Assembly: GCF_037126465.1 (NCBI RefSeq)
Contig: NC_088203.1
Location: forward strand, 87,234,668 to 87,298,667
Source of the DNA: Ornithodoros turicata
Taxonomy: Eukaryota; Arthropoda; Arachnida; Ixodida; Argasidae
Reading direction: 5' to 3'
DNA: 64,000 bases
The stretch's first letter is position 1, and every line of letters begins with the position of its first letter. The notes under the pieces were generated by a model, which saw only the letters and a program-made list of their open reading frames with translations, had not been told where the DNA came from and made no database searches. Shown one piece after another: positions 31,001-46,000 of the stretch. The position numbers and the translations under genes were made by a program.

Positions 31001-34000
31001 GAAGCCAAGCAGAGTGAGAAGCTAGCCACACACACAAAAAAAAAAAAGAAGAAAAATAAATAAATAAAATAATAAATAATAAGAACTAAGTTATTCTAAA
31101 AAGTAAATAAAATGAAAATGAATGAATGAATTAAAGACGTAACGTGTTAAATGTGCAGGTCTTTGTAATGTACCAAGGTCTATTACATTTCAGTGACCTC
31201 TGTGAATGACCGAGTTCGGAATGGAGAACTGCATACTGAAAAACAATTGACTTGATGTCCAAAGCTTGTAGTGCTTACTCTTGTTGTTGGTTCTGGCATT
31301 GTGCACTATACACACATTGGGTTAATTTGGGAAGGTTGCTGTCATTCCAAATGATCCTGGATCATCTCATTGCTCGTACATGTAGATAGCTTTTAACTGC
31401 CACACTCACTTGTTTGTCCCTCACTTGTTGTCAACTGTGCACTCACTGCAGCGTGCCACGTACTAAACCCATAATCTCACTCACTCACTCATTCCAAATG
31501 TAATACAATTCGATGGCTGACAAAAACTGAAAACAAACTATAGTGTGCACTTCAGTACCTCCAAAATTACGAACACTATCGTTCTCAATACCCGACTTAT
31601 AGCCACTCCCCAAAAAGTCACATTGACATTGCAATCCAGTCGTGCTGCATGAAAAGCTAATTAGCAGCTCTCGGTTAATTATCTGTAAACGGAACGAGTT
31701 TTATAGGTTCTCAAAGGCCAACAACTCCTATGCTCACAAGGATTCTACATGTTTTCGTCTCTCTTCTGCTGCTCCGTATATGCAACAGTTGTATGCAGTC
31801 CAAGAAGTACCATATTTTATCCTGTATGCATTGTGCAGGTGTTAACGAAAGGCTCTCCCGTAGCAGCTGTTTTCGGATGCGTGACCTGCGAACATGTAAT
31901 TGAACAACATCAATGTTAGTTACGGCATATGCAGATATTGCATAAATGGACTACATAAAACGTGATATTGTGCATCTGATTATTAGAACCTGAACAATGT
32001 GCAGCGAAAATTGCTAAAGCACACGTGCTTGTGTGCCCCTTCAGGCCCCACACTATTCTCCGAGAGTCACACATTTTACAGTTTTAGTGTCTCTGTTCAT
32101 CTCGACCACAAGGTGCTCAGCTAAAAATAGCAGATTGGAGTTGTGTTCCTAAGCAAGCAAGTTTTTCAGGAAGACCAAGCATGCTAAAAGTTTATGCGCT
32201 TGTTTTCATGTTTCATTGATGACTGACAATTTCACAGTGTGTTTCAGTTTGTATTGTTGGATATCAACACTTTATTTACCTTCATTTCTTTTTTGCTTCA
32301 TATGTGACATTGATGCAACTGGAAATTGACTTTTTTTGCTTCCTTTTCATATGCAGTAAGAGGGGCCAGGTATGAAGGCACAGCAGGTAAGCTTACTTCA
32401 TTCACAGAAAAACCTGAATCGTCATCATCTTCATCATCATCAACTTTATTCCAGGGATTGGAACCAGTAAAATTTTAGTCCGGTTCGGGTTCAGGCATAA
32501 TTGGTTCAGTTCGGGTTTAGTTCTGCTCTTGCCTGAGTTGCTTATGCGCCATTAAAATTGAATCATCATCATTGTCATCTGCTGAACCGAAATTATCAGC
32601 TTGGACCGGTTCAGGTACATTGGCTCAGTTCGTGTTCTGGTTTGACTCAGGGAGCCCTTTTGGCAGAACCCGGTCAGAGCTTCTTATTGCTCTGGCAAAA
32701 AACTGGCGCTACAGTAACAACTGATACCGTATCAAATTTTGCGGGTTCAGTTCCGGTTCGGTTCAGGACAAGCAAAAAAATTATTTTCGGTTCAGGTTCA
32801 GTTCCGGTTCCGATCCCTGCTTTATTCAAGACATGCATCATGTAACATTTAATTTAACAAGTAATTTCTTGCATTCTATAAAGTTGGTTCTCCTTTCACC
32901 CATAATTGTCCTGCTAGTTGTCTTACTAGTTTTATTGTCTTACTAGTTCCCCCACTTTTCTTCATGCTGTGGTACACTGTTTAATTCAATTCAATTTTTA
33001 TTTTCATTTGCATAGTGCCCCTGAACAACTGAAGCCTTAATAATGGTGCACCACACTATTAGAACAAAACCATGAAAAACATAAACAAGCATCACAGAAA
33101 GCATGACTATATGATAATGTTAACTATAGCATAATTTGCATTTGAATCGTAAAGCCTCAAGTCATCATCATCACCATTTCATCCATTCAGCTCCATATTC
33201 TCATCAAGAAGCTGTCTTGTCATAATAATGTCGAATAATATAGAGCTTGCACTTGAGAGAGCCTTAGACAGCTTTTTAGAGAGAATATCGCTCCATTGAC
33301 TGTTTGCTCGAGCACCTTTTGGCTCTTTTTTTTTCCAGGGCAATACAATACTTATGTACACCTAAAGCTACAGAATGTGAAGTCAACAACAGTAGCTGTG
33401 AAGGGCAACAATCCAAGCTGGGAGCAGGACTTCATCTTGTAAGCCTTCAAGATATATACATGTCACGAAAGAACGGAGCGAGCAGTTAAACGGAGAATGA
33501 ACATGTGTTTATTGCGTGCAGAGCACCTGTCACATACACACTTATATACAGGGTGTTTACTTTTATCCTTTACAGATTATTTATAGCAAAGCTATGAGAA
33601 CAGCATAGATGTCATATTTGCAGTTGAGTTATACAGCCAAGTTGGCATCCTTGCAACTGGCAGTATGCAACTGTAAGATGACTAAGTAGTAATTATCTAA
33701 AATCATTAATTAACTTCTTTAATTAGGGGATGTCACGCAAAAGCGAGACAGCAGAATGCGAGACAATCCTTGTCGAAAGCCACTCCACGTTTAAAAAAAT
33801 CCTGGAACACGTGCGTGCGTTAAAATATCCATCCCTGAATTTTGATCTGCAAATGAGCCTAAACCGCGGCCACCGGGAATGCAGGGAGTACAGCACTCAT
33901 TTCATGTCATAGGGCCACGTGATTTGTAGCGATAGAGACGATAGGAGTAGGTGCCGACCTGCTGGCCAGATAAACCGCTTTCCGGCCCAGATAAGCCTCC

Positions 34001-37000
34001 GTCGGCAAAGGTGATGCGCTTCTGAGGAGCTCATTTTCGTCTTCGGCACATTTGCATATGGAAATTCAGCAATGTATATGACTATCCTCGCGTCTGCTGA
34101 CCAAGAGCGAGGGAAACTCCGCCTCTTGGATGCCGGCCAGTAGGAGGACGCGGAGGGCAAGCCTCTGCTCTCGTCTAAGAGATGGCGCAGTGTTACTGTT
34201 GTTTCGCGTGTTTCGCGCATCCAGGAGGACGATCCTCCCTCGCTCTGGTCAGCAAACGCAAGCATAGTCGTGTATTTCATGGCACGCACTCTTTTCTGGA
34301 ATTTTGGAGGATAGAACGGCTTTCAGCTAGGATTGTCTCCCGTTCTGCTATCTCAGTTTTGCTAGAAATACCCTAATTGAAGAGTTAATTAATGAAATTT
34401 ATGTAATTAGTCATCCTGTAGTTACATGCTGTCCTCCATGGGATGTCCACCTGGCCATATCACTCAATTGCAAAAACATCTATGCTACTCTCATAGCTTT
34501 CTCATCAAGAATCTGTGAAGGATAAAAATAAACACCCTCTATACTCTTACACAGTATCACAAAAGATTCAAGCTACACATACAAGTGCAAGTGTCCAGGA
34601 TGAATGATACAGGACGATATATACGAATGTAGGATATAGGAATAGATATAGGAATTAAGGGACGGAAAATGAAACATGTATCAGATGTTGAGTCATGTCA
34701 TCTGCTGCAGAAAGGAAATGTTTGTAATGCGGAACCCTTCAAATGGAGGAACTCCAGTTCTTTCCGTTTGTTGGGCTGACCCTTCATGTAAGAGTTAATG
34801 CTCGGAACTCTGAGGGCCAAATTAGACTGTCGATCACTCTTGTTTCCCGTTCTAACTTTCTAAATGCAGTGTGATTTGGTATTGACACGTGTAACCAAAT
34901 TTCATTTTAACTTTATGTATAGGTAAAGTTGCTTGACGACCAGGATAAAGGGTACAAGAAACACAACTGTTAAAAGGGAAGTGGCACAGGATGAGGAATG
35001 GTGAGGAATAGAAACTGTTCTTCTTCTGGACCCAGAAGAAGAACAGTATCTGTTCGAAATATTGGTGGCTCTTGTCCTGAGGCACTTTCCTTAACATTGC
35101 CTGTTTGCTGGATTTTCTACCCTTCTAAACACAACTATGTCCTTGTCGTCCTTGTCTGCATGCATATGTACCAACTACCTACCTACTACCTATTAATTAC
35201 CTGGGCGCCTTCTAGACTGTAGTGTAAATTTTGGATTCATTTAGTTTGGACCTGGCTAAAATGTCACTAATAGGGGCTTTTCCATTGAGATTCATGTTCA
35301 CTTGCTGTGCTATGGATGCCGAAATGTACACGAAGAAGCTTCGACCAGCGTGAATTACTGGACACACATATCTGGACACATATCTGGACACTGCAACACC
35401 TATTTCTTTCCAATAACCAAGTGCCATCCCCACCAGCCTGTCTTAACAGTGGAGTGGTTTATGGTAGCAACTCTTTGGCCTTTGCCGCCTTTGTGCCATT
35501 AAACCCATAAGCGCTAATTGCTAACATTTTAGTTGTACATACTACAGTAGTCTTCAAGGCACGTACAAATTAATTTCCTGCACAGTTATAACAAGATGAT
35601 GCTCCTTACAGTGAAACCAACAGGATGGACATGGGATTGGTGATAGAAGTCTGGAACAAAGGGATGCTGTGGGATAAGCTCATGGGTTGCCAGTGGCTGC
35701 CTCTCGTTGGGATTCAGTATTCCACGGAGGTAGAAATTTTTTTAATGTTTACTGGACACTTTTCTTAATGGTGGCGGATAATCGCGAAACTGTAAAAATG
35801 TTTTCAGGTGGGGGAAGGGGAGTGGCTGTCACTGGACTCTGAGCTGATTATGGCAGACGGAGAAGTCAAGGGGACCAAGAACCCAACAGGGCATTCCATC
35901 CTGGTTGAGGCGCACTTTGAGCTGCCGTACGGTATGTTCTTCTCAATGTAAAACAAAACGGCGTCCTAGGTGAACCAAAGCATTGATAATACCTTGAAGT
36001 AAAGGGGAGATGGATTGTAGCCAGTGGCGTAACGTGGGGGTGGGGGCATAGGGGTGGTCGTCCCGGGTGCAAATTATCAACAGAGAGAAAAAAATTTGAA
36101 ATAAAAACAATGAAACTTTTTATCACTTGAAAAAAAATCTCAATTATTCAACATTGGGCGCTGTTGGAACGATGTTCTGGGCGCCTCAAAGACGGAGGCG
36201 ATCGAAGCAAGGTTCAATATACAACGCTGGTGTAAAATTGCATCCTGTGTGCATCGGCAGTAGACTGTCTGCGTTGAGACAGCAGCGCGTATTCTCAAAG
36301 TGAAGGAACCGAAACGCCCACCCGACATTCTCATCACAACCGAAGCGCTCAACAACACAGCCCATCACATCATTACCCATCATTTGACATCGCAGCCCAT
36401 CATATCATAGCTCCGAATTCAACCTTAGAACTTGTTCTGAATCCAACTTCATTTTGAAGACGAATTTTGAAGCCAGGGACTGACTATGAGACCGAAGGCG
36501 TTGAATACCGAGCAGCACGCATCTGGCATCTGGGCAGATTTCATCTTTGATTAGGGTGGCAGCTGTTTACGGAAATTGAACATGCGTTGTGTTCTGTTGT
36601 GGTGGTGTTGTAATGGTAGGCGAGGCGCCCGCCCACTGCTCAGGGCGAGTGTTGGCGGGGCGGGGGTAAGGGTGGGTGGCTGTAGTTCTGTACTGAAAGC
36701 ATGTATATAAACACGGGGTGTGTAGTACAGTAGGGAGGACTGGCTACAGTGATGCTGCTGCCCAGTCTTCGGATTGTTGCGCAACACGTCGATCGAGTGT
36801 GTTGCACCCGGTACTCGGCCTCTGGTGGCTGCGCTACTGCTTGTACGACTAGCACCTTTTCGTCTTCTGCTGCGTATGTGGAAGCATGGAGGTTGTGGCG
36901 GTGATGAAACTTCTCACTGGTAGTCGGCCACGCTCTCTGCTTGCACTGGCACTGGGTTGAGGCTAAGACCGGGATCCCGTGGTGGACGGAACGCATGTCG

Positions 37001-40000
37001 GCATGTGCGAGTAGAGGGTGAGGGGGAGAATCGTGAATTCGCCCGTTTTTCTGCGTCTGGTATTCACAGAGCCAATTTTTTCCTAGTCGGGTAGTTTCAG
37101 TACGCTGTGTTTTGAATCGCGGCTTTGAAGTTTGAGTACTGCAAACATGTAATAATTAGACTGCAAAGTTTCATGCAAATGCATAGTTTTTCTCTCTCAA
37201 TATAGTGTCGTATCTGGATGACAAGAACACTTTTGCTCGTGATTTGAGACCGTTTAAGGGGGTTCTCAATGCATAGAAATGTATGTTTTGTACGTTATGG
37301 CATATTCCACATGAAATTGCGCACATAGCGCATATTTTGGGATATTTCCTTTTGCTTCAAATACCTTTTTTCTCTCTCTCTTTTTTGTATTGTTTTGCTA
37401 TATTTCCAGGTGGCCAAGTGTGAGAGCTTTCCGTTCCATTTCCTCTTGAAGGTTTTACTGGCTTCGAGAATGCCTTAGGTCCTCTTTCGCGAGAATTTCG
37501 GTCACAGTATAATATGTTATCGATGTTTCGGTAGGATGTGGTGTTCAGTCCCACCCTCGCTGCTCTACTGCGTGAAGCATTAGAACCAAATATTCAAGAT
37601 ATATCTTGCTGCAGCTTGCTTGCTTGCTTGCACCTTTGCAGCATGGCGAGCGTGCTAGATGGCTTCTTTGTTTTATGTATACTGTTGGGAAGATGAGCGG
37701 CGTTCGCATTTCAACAACTGCCGGCCTCAGTAGCTCAGCCGTTGTGTTGGCTCGCTAAACTCAGAGCTAAAAACAGGTTCACTGAAACACAGAAACTGGG
37801 GCGCCATATTCACGTGTCGTCAAAGCATACTTCTATGCAACTCCCCTCCGGAATTGTCAAGGAGCGAGGCAGCTACACAGGACGAGACAAGACACCCCGA
37901 CGTCGCACTTTCAACTCTTTTTGTCAAACTGTCAACATCAGAACCTACAAACAACCACAATATCAACTTGAAAAACTCATCACAGGGACTTCAAACCCAA
38001 CATCACATCATCCTGAGTGATGTGATGGCGAATGATGTCGGTGATGGCCATCATGAGTGAATTCGCCGATCTATGATAGTACTTGATGCATTCTTGTTTG
38101 GCGGCGCGATTCTGATGCATTCCTCTTATGTGTCTCGTTTGGGGGCGTGACACTCATTTCTCCCTGGGCGCTGGAAACGCATGCTACACCGCTGATTGTA
38201 GCACACTAGTTTCAGTGGCTAATTGTGTTGTTTCCATTCTGAACTTTTCTTTGGTATGATAGGTATATTATTAGTCCAGATACCCTTGTACCCGATAGAA
38301 CTTCAAATCTCTGTTATCTTGTCTTGCCTAAACAAGCACGGAAGAGCTCGAAAAAAAAAAAAGAACAAAGAAAAGTCAGGAGGAGCAGAATTTAGGATTA
38401 CAAGCCCTGTCACACATATTCACACAAAAGGTACAGGTGCACAAGAGAAATTTGAACCTCGCAGTCCAGAAAAGCTTCTCCCCTCGCCCAATAGTGGGGC
38501 GCACGCCTACTTGTTTTCTTTCTTGTTTCGGTTGTATTTGGCACAGCCCGTCTCGTATTCTCAAGCAGGGCAGTCGACTGGTCACCTTGCTCGCCTGTAA
38601 CAGACGATTCTCAGCAGCCAATGAGATATTCCGATGTCACCACAACACACCAGAGGGCGCTGGGAGTGATTGCCGAAGCGGCACGCATCCTTGTAGACTA
38701 ATTCCCTCAGGAAATGCACGCTTCCCAAAGGAAGTATTTTGTGTGACAGTTCCTGACCGTCAGTTGTGCTCGATGGTCTCACAAACCACCCTAAGCCGGA
38801 GCCACCCTAAGAAACACAAGTGGGCACAATGTGACATCAAGAGAGCATGCATTGTGGAGTGTGCAGATACGACCTTTCATTAACTTCATGACAGCAAAAT
38901 TCCAACAGTTGGTCCTTAGTGCAAAGCATAGTCTCTTACACCTAGAAAATAAATTTGTGACAGACTCCCACAATCCATTTAATGTTTATGAAAACTGCGA
39001 AATATGTATGCATTCCGCAAACATGCATATGAATGAATTTGATAATGATTAAATACCTGTAGGCTTTGTTTGGTTCTACTTAAAGTGCAAAACTGATATA
39101 AGTGCAATTTGTTATCACAAATTCAATACAACAAACTGATTTTTTGTTAAAATGTGGACACTTTTTTTTTCCCCTGTTGCACAGACTTGCAGGACGATGC
39201 TCCCGAGTTTGTGGAGAAGTTTGAAATGCTCAACAGTATCATGGACCAGGAGGTAATTATATATTTTAAATGTTGCTAAAGTGAGCACAAGGAATTCAGA
39301 ATTATTATTTTTTTAATATCGGCTGGTACAGCTTGGGACAAAAGTTTACGGAACACGGCATTGGCGTATTTCTTCATGGGAGCGGCCCCCTGCTACATAT
39401 CAAGAAGATATCAAATAAGAAACGGGTGTCCGGCTATTTTGTCCATCTCTCAATGAGTGCGTCCACCTCTGTTTTCTGCTAGGGTGTCGCTCAAATGGAG
39501 AAATGTGACAACCCCGTGTTCCGTAAACTTTTGTCCCAAGCTGTAGCTCTGTTGAACTTAGTATTGGTTGCAATGATTAATGAATTACAAAACTGTGTGC
39601 CATCTATCCCATTAACATGCTGTATGTCTAGAAGTAGTAGTCTGGACAAGCAACGAAAAAAACAAAAAAGCTGGACTTCATTCATATCTTCTTCCTTTTT
39701 TTTTTTTGTCACCTATGTCGAAATTCTCTGCTTAAAAGACTTTCACACTTGGAGGTGATTTGAGATTAAAGTTCTCGAGGAGCAAAATATTGGCATTTAC
39801 CTTCCTAAGACACAATGTGCTGGGATTGGCAGGTTGCAGACTATGTGCATCAAGGTAATGGCAGTTTGTGAAGTGTTGAGAAAGATTCGATAACTGTCTT
39901 TCATCTGGGACTATGTGCAACAGATCATTGCAGGAGAGGATGTACTTTACATTCAGAAAAGGCTCCAAGCATCTAATGAATGGTGAGGGTCTAGGTTTAA

Positions 40001-43000
40001 ATCCTGGTGCAGAACTCATTGACTTTTTCATGGATCACTTGAATATTTTATACGTTCATAATGCCTCATAAATGGACCAGATGCCTAGATAAAGACAATC
40101 AACAATCATCTCCTCCACTGTTTATACACCTTGTGATAGCCAAGATAACCAAGATAAGTCAAATCTGTGAGCCAATACAACTGCTTCTATGGTGAATACC
40201 ATTATGTATAATGTCATGTCCACTTGCTTAATGCATATAGTCATCTCCTTGCAAAAGTGCTGTGTGAGGAACACGTGTTATGTGTAGATTCCGTACACAC
40301 AATTTCTTCAAGCAGAGAAGCTTTATGGCAGCTGATAATATGTAATGAGCAAGATTCAAAGGAGTTTCCGAATTTACAGGCTGGCAACCCATCTGGAAAT
40401 GACCACCACCTGGTCCTGCAGATGTGCTTTTGGGTATAGGAGGGCCATACTATGAAAGCTGAATAATTTAGTGCTGTATCACAACACAGGACAAACTTCA
40501 GCAAAAGAATACAAGAAAAAGAAGCTGATTCACAAAAAAAAACACGTTTAAATGTGGCATCTTATATTGTAAGATTTTTTTGCAATTCTTTATACATGTT
40601 ATTAGTATGGCCTTGTTCTGCTCCATTCTACCAGTAGCCCTATCTTTTCGGTAGCCATTTCTAAAGATTGCTACTGGGTTCTTCCCACTACTGGAGCCTG
40701 AAGGGCGCGAGTTTCTCTCTGAGTGCACATGCTGTCTCTATATAAAGCAAGCGTGAACTAAGTCGTAATAACAAATCACATTCTGCACAGGATTACGACA
40801 TTGAGTTTCAGACACTGCAACTCTTGGGATGAAGGCTTCTTTTCTTTACGCGGTGGACTGGGAACGCGAATGGAGAGATGAAAGCGACTAAAAATGTGAC
40901 CTGATTTGTGTATACCACTAATACAAAGAAGCTACTCGTGACCTTTGTGAAGAAATATATGCTTAGTGAAACGGCGCTGTTCTCCGCCCGCGCTGTTTTG
41001 GTTTCACTATGTCTAGCAACGTTATGATTACGCCATGGTGTCGTTTCTTCGGTAGATGTCTATTGTGGACAGAGACAGATTCTATATGAATATTTCTAAA
41101 CCAAATTTTACCATTCTCGACTTGCAGATAACAAGCTACAGAGAACAGCAGAAGAGACCTCTCCACACATTGAACTGTGAGTGGTGATATCTATATCCTC
41201 CTCCTCTTAGTTTTTCCTGTTATCTGCTGTATTGTGTAGACGGAAGCTAGTACATTTGGCTGTAATTTCTCATTTGGATTTCCAACTACATTCATGTTTA
41301 CCATGGTTATAGACCCCAGATCAGGACCTACTCAATATCGTGCAGTTCTGCATTGTGTAACTGAATATGGCGAACCAAAATGGGGGTGTGTTTACGAGGC
41401 GTCCTGTAGATGTCAGACAGAACACATCAGGGTAGACGTGGGTGATGCTGAAGAAATCCCTTGTAGTGGTCAGCACCAATGCCGCAATCATCACTGCGCT
41501 TACGGATTTGGGCACCAATAAATGCGTGGTGCATGGGCCGCTCGGGCAGTGTCTGCCGTGGGTCATTGGAAAGGTTGGGTTGTTCCTCAAGCTGCATGAC
41601 CTTCAAGTTGGTGACTCGGATGTGATCACAGGGAGGAAACTTATCTACCGACAGGAGATTCTTCTTACTTTTCTAGTCATACTGCATATAAGTAAACTTT
41701 TTCTACAGATGGATGAAACTTTTATGCTTGCATACAGGTTCAATTCATTTCCTGAGGTGCCAATGTTCTTGTTCGATTTGCCAAAAGATTTTGTTTCAGT
41801 GAAGAGTTACATCCAGATGTTTGCATAAAACAAGGATATGCACGAAAGCCTGGAAGAAACGTGCTCATTTTGTGTGTTTCGTTCAGAGCTCTTATCGAGA
41901 TGACGCAAATATTTATACCTAGTGATAATGTCGAGGAGTGGAATACGCAGCGATGCGTTGAAGGCAGATCAATGCAGAAGTCTCGGGTGGAGAGCCATTG
42001 ATATTTCGAACTGAGACTGTGCCTGTGCCAGTAATTTGTGAGGAAATACAATACCTCAAGGTATTGCTTGTAGCATTGTACCATTTGTTATGTCAGCAGA
42101 GATACAAATAAAATTGTTTATGTTCTTTGCTTTGTTAATGAATTTTCACAGTCTTAAGACCCACAGGGCACACAGTCTTAAGAGCCGCAGTCACAGTGAG
42201 CTGGAGGTCTCGTTTGAGTGTGTGCATGATAAGGAGTTGAAATGGAGACTTTGTTTAGCATTTAAATGATGGATATATGATGGATAGCATAAATGATGGA
42301 TAGCATGAATGATGAATGATAGCTTCTCAAATGATGATGTCAAGTAAGACAACAATAGAAGCATTGCAACGTATCAAATGACAAAAACTTCCTAGTGAGC
42401 AGAATGGGTTTGTCGAACAACTACAGAGAGGTCGCATACACAGAGGGAGAATAGGTTAACTGGTATCTTACATTCATGTCACAATGATGTTAGATATGCT
42501 GTTAGTGCTATGCTATACCTTGTCAGGGTACCTTGATTACCTCGAGGTAGTCAAACCTCGTTGCAGCGAACTCGCTTACTACGAATTATCGGTTATTGCC
42601 AATTTCTATTTCAGTTTGGTTGGTCACGCTTTATTCCTATGGCAATTTTATTTTTATAGCAAACCAAGTTTCCCCTCCGTTGGTAGAATTATTGGTTAAA
42701 CAAAGCGTCCCAGCTTGACCTCCAAATTCCGCTGCCCTTCCCATGTTTGTGACACATGTCAGACAATGTCCCTTCCCCGCAAGCTGTTGACGGGATTAGC
42801 TTTTGGAGCGAGAAGGCAATGAGGGTGACACCCATAAACCAGGGATGTCTTCTATTGGCTGCACGTTCCTACCCTTTCGGTCACTCCCTCACCCACAGTC
42901 CTTCACCCTTCACTTTACCTGTGCATGCTTCCCGTAACGTCCTGCCCGTGTGTTCATGAGCTTTTGGTTTGCCGTCCTATCTGTACAGCAACGTCCTGAA

Positions 43001-46000
43001 AGTGGAAGGCTTTATGCTTAGACACGAAAACGGGTGTTCTACGGGACATCGACAGTTGCATAACAAAAACAACATCGCCGCGAAGTATGGGATTGTACGA
43101 CCAATGGGAGGTACTCAACCCAGATGTTTTGATACACAAGAACGTGAAGGACGTGAGGACATTACGTTCGATGATTTTGTATCGGTCGGCGGACGATGCC
43201 GTTGTTGTGGCACCCAGACTGGCTGATGTGGAAATCACTGCTGGTTTAGACGCACCATTGTCGGCGAGGGATTATATGATGACGCTGAGGAAGACGAAAA
43301 AGATGGAGACACCCATCGCAACTTCCGTTTCGTTAAAAGTGCTAAAAACAGGACAAACACATGCACACAGAGAGCTACTTTCAACACTTTAATGCATATA
43401 GACGTTGAAACTGCCATTTTTTTATGTTACCGGCAGGTACTACCTCTCCCTTCCTGTCAAGGCAATGCTTTCTGACCAAGTACCTGCTGCGTACATAAAA
43501 AAACGGCGATTTGCATGTGTATGCATTAAAGTGTTGAAAGTAGTGCTCTGTGTGTGTGTGTGTGTGTGTGCCGTTCTGTTTTTAGCGCTTTTAGTGAAAT
43601 GTGAGTACCTTAACAACAAGCCCAAATGGACGTTTTAGTGGCCATCGCAACAAAACTCTGAAACAATTAACGTCGTTCATGTGCTTAAGGACCTGTTGAC
43701 TCACATGGAGGTGTCTGAAGAAGAACTCTGAGGCCTTTTGTTGCGTCCATTAAGGTCGAAGGCATCGTTGTGCATAATACGGTCGCCATGAAGCAGCAAA
43801 AGAGCACAGATTTTTTTCTTTTTTTGGTTGAAATCAATGCATTCGGAATGACTTTACTCTCTCTCGGCTTTGTTGTATCAATTGCCGATTCGGCTGCCAT
43901 CACATTCCGGAATTCGTAAGCAGGGTTTACGGTTTTTTGTATCATACTGTTACAACAAAAATCAGATATAACGAACAATTTTCGTAGTTCCCACGGCACT
44001 ATATGACGAGGTTTGGCTGTAGATGCTCTTTAATGCAGCAAACACTAACAGAAACTACTGTAGTTTCTATAAGTCGTGCGATGTAGTCAGCATATACAAA
44101 GGTAGTGGCTACTGAGCTGACGTGACTTCTGTATGACTTACATTCTCGAGTGAGAACAAGGGCACTGCTTTAATGTGGTAGTTGCCGATGTTGCAGCGGG
44201 CATCTCGGAAGATAGTGACTACACAAGCGATGTTGGGTATCCTGCCTGCCAGCCATCCTTCCAGCATCCCAGTCCATCTGTGCACCACCCCAACAGCTCA
44301 GCTTCTCAGTGGAGTTCACACTTGCCTCGGTCGCGGCCACCTGAGGAAGAGGACCATTACGTTGATCCGGGGGAAGCAGTGGAACCTCTTTATTACAACA
44401 GTCGTCCACATCACAGCAGTGGACATTTGGAAAGGAGAGAGTACCTCTCTACGTGAGCTGCTTTCTTAGTAGTTTGACACATTGAATTATATTTAGAGCC
44501 TGAAGTTTTTGGGAAATATTTTTTTTCTAAATTCGGGAGGTAAAAATCGGGAGAATAAACATGTGTTCTAAATCTGTGTGAATTCGGGTCGAAAAACTTC
44601 CAGTATGTTAAATTTGGGGAGAAATCTGGCTCTATTACTCCAACGAACTGTACTTGTTTGGTACAAACAGTGATGTAATTTGTGTTACCTGCTATACAAG
44701 CAAGTGTGCATTGCTACAGACGTTTCAGTGAGGGTAATTTGCTGGGTAAAAATCAGGTTTCACCCCAAAGAGGCACCCTTCAATTCGGGGTGCAAATTCG
44801 GGGAAGAATCAGGTTAAACCCTAAAACTTCAGGCTCTAATTATATTTGACATGGTACTATACATATGTAGGACCCATTGTTTTTGCAAAAGGCAGACACT
44901 ATGCAACTTACACATAATTTGATGGCTTGATTTATGTGTATTTACAGCATATAGATATATGTTGTAATATATTCAGCATCATCTCTCTCTCTCATGTGAG
45001 ATGGACCCATTTCACATCAATGCCGATGTCAATTTGACTAACTACATGTGCCGTGTTTGTGACTATTAATTCGCACTCTCGACAGTCTTGTCTTTGAGAC
45101 CATGTTTGGGTAGAACTGCGACGCTAGCATTCAGAATTCGCAATAATAGGTGAGGAAATCGCTTATGATGTGCGTGACTTGACCAAGGATGGCTCAGAAA
45201 ACGTCAGTTAACTTGCCCAACACTGTGATGGTTCTTGCTGCCACGGACACACTCATCAGCTTGTGCTATGTCATCACTAAACACATAAATTCTACGCGAC
45301 AGCCCATGCAGTGTATGTGTATCAAGAGAAACAAGGATACTATGTAGCGACGTGAGATATTCTGTACCGAATCTCAAGGTGAAAATCACTTACGGGGAAA
45401 AGCTGTGTACCAAATCTCAGCTTCGAACTAGAAATTTGTCCATAATTCTGCAGCCTCTAGAAGCCTGAAAAATCGGGCAGTGACTGTAGTCGCGTGGAAC
45501 ATGTTAAGGGGGCACACGAGCGCAAAAATTTATCCTTACGGAATCAAAGGTGCCGTTACCTTGACACTGACGCGAAAGGAATGGGATGCTTCATTCGTAA
45601 TTTATAAGCGAAAGAAACCACAATTTCCGTTTTCCCTCTTCCTTCCTCCTTAAGAAGCCTGACAATGCGGAGCAGGCTCTCATTGATCTCCTCAAACAGT
45701 TTGCCCAATCATCGCGGAAGATCACTTGAGAAGACCACCAATCCAAGGCATCTGACATTGCAGCGCTTCTTGAGGAGGAGAGGGAAAGCATACAAATTGT
45801 TTGTTGCATTTTAGTGCCCCTTTACGATTACAGTTGAGCCCATTTATAAGGATATCAATGGGAACGCGAAATCCAATCGTTGTATCAGAGTATCGTCAAA
45901 AACGAGCTTTCCCGAAGTTGCTGCTCGGGACCGCGTCAACGAAGTAAATCGGCACAAGTAGAACGCCGCTGGACGTGCGCGTTTGTTGCTAGCGCAAAAG

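Noticed and set aside
38437..38883. 148-codon + strand frame
   Set aside because: No recognisable domain, lies in unc-13 intron 5, and overlaps frames on the other strand.
40791..40838. Candidate unc-13 exon after CTGCACAG ([13 protein letters not shown] then stop)
   Set aside because: Phase fits exon 6, but a stop appears before any usable donor. The 41128-41176 exon fits both phases and homology.
41442..41828. 128-codon + strand frame
   Set aside because: Intronic, no family resemblance, no splice or codon signal beyond chance.
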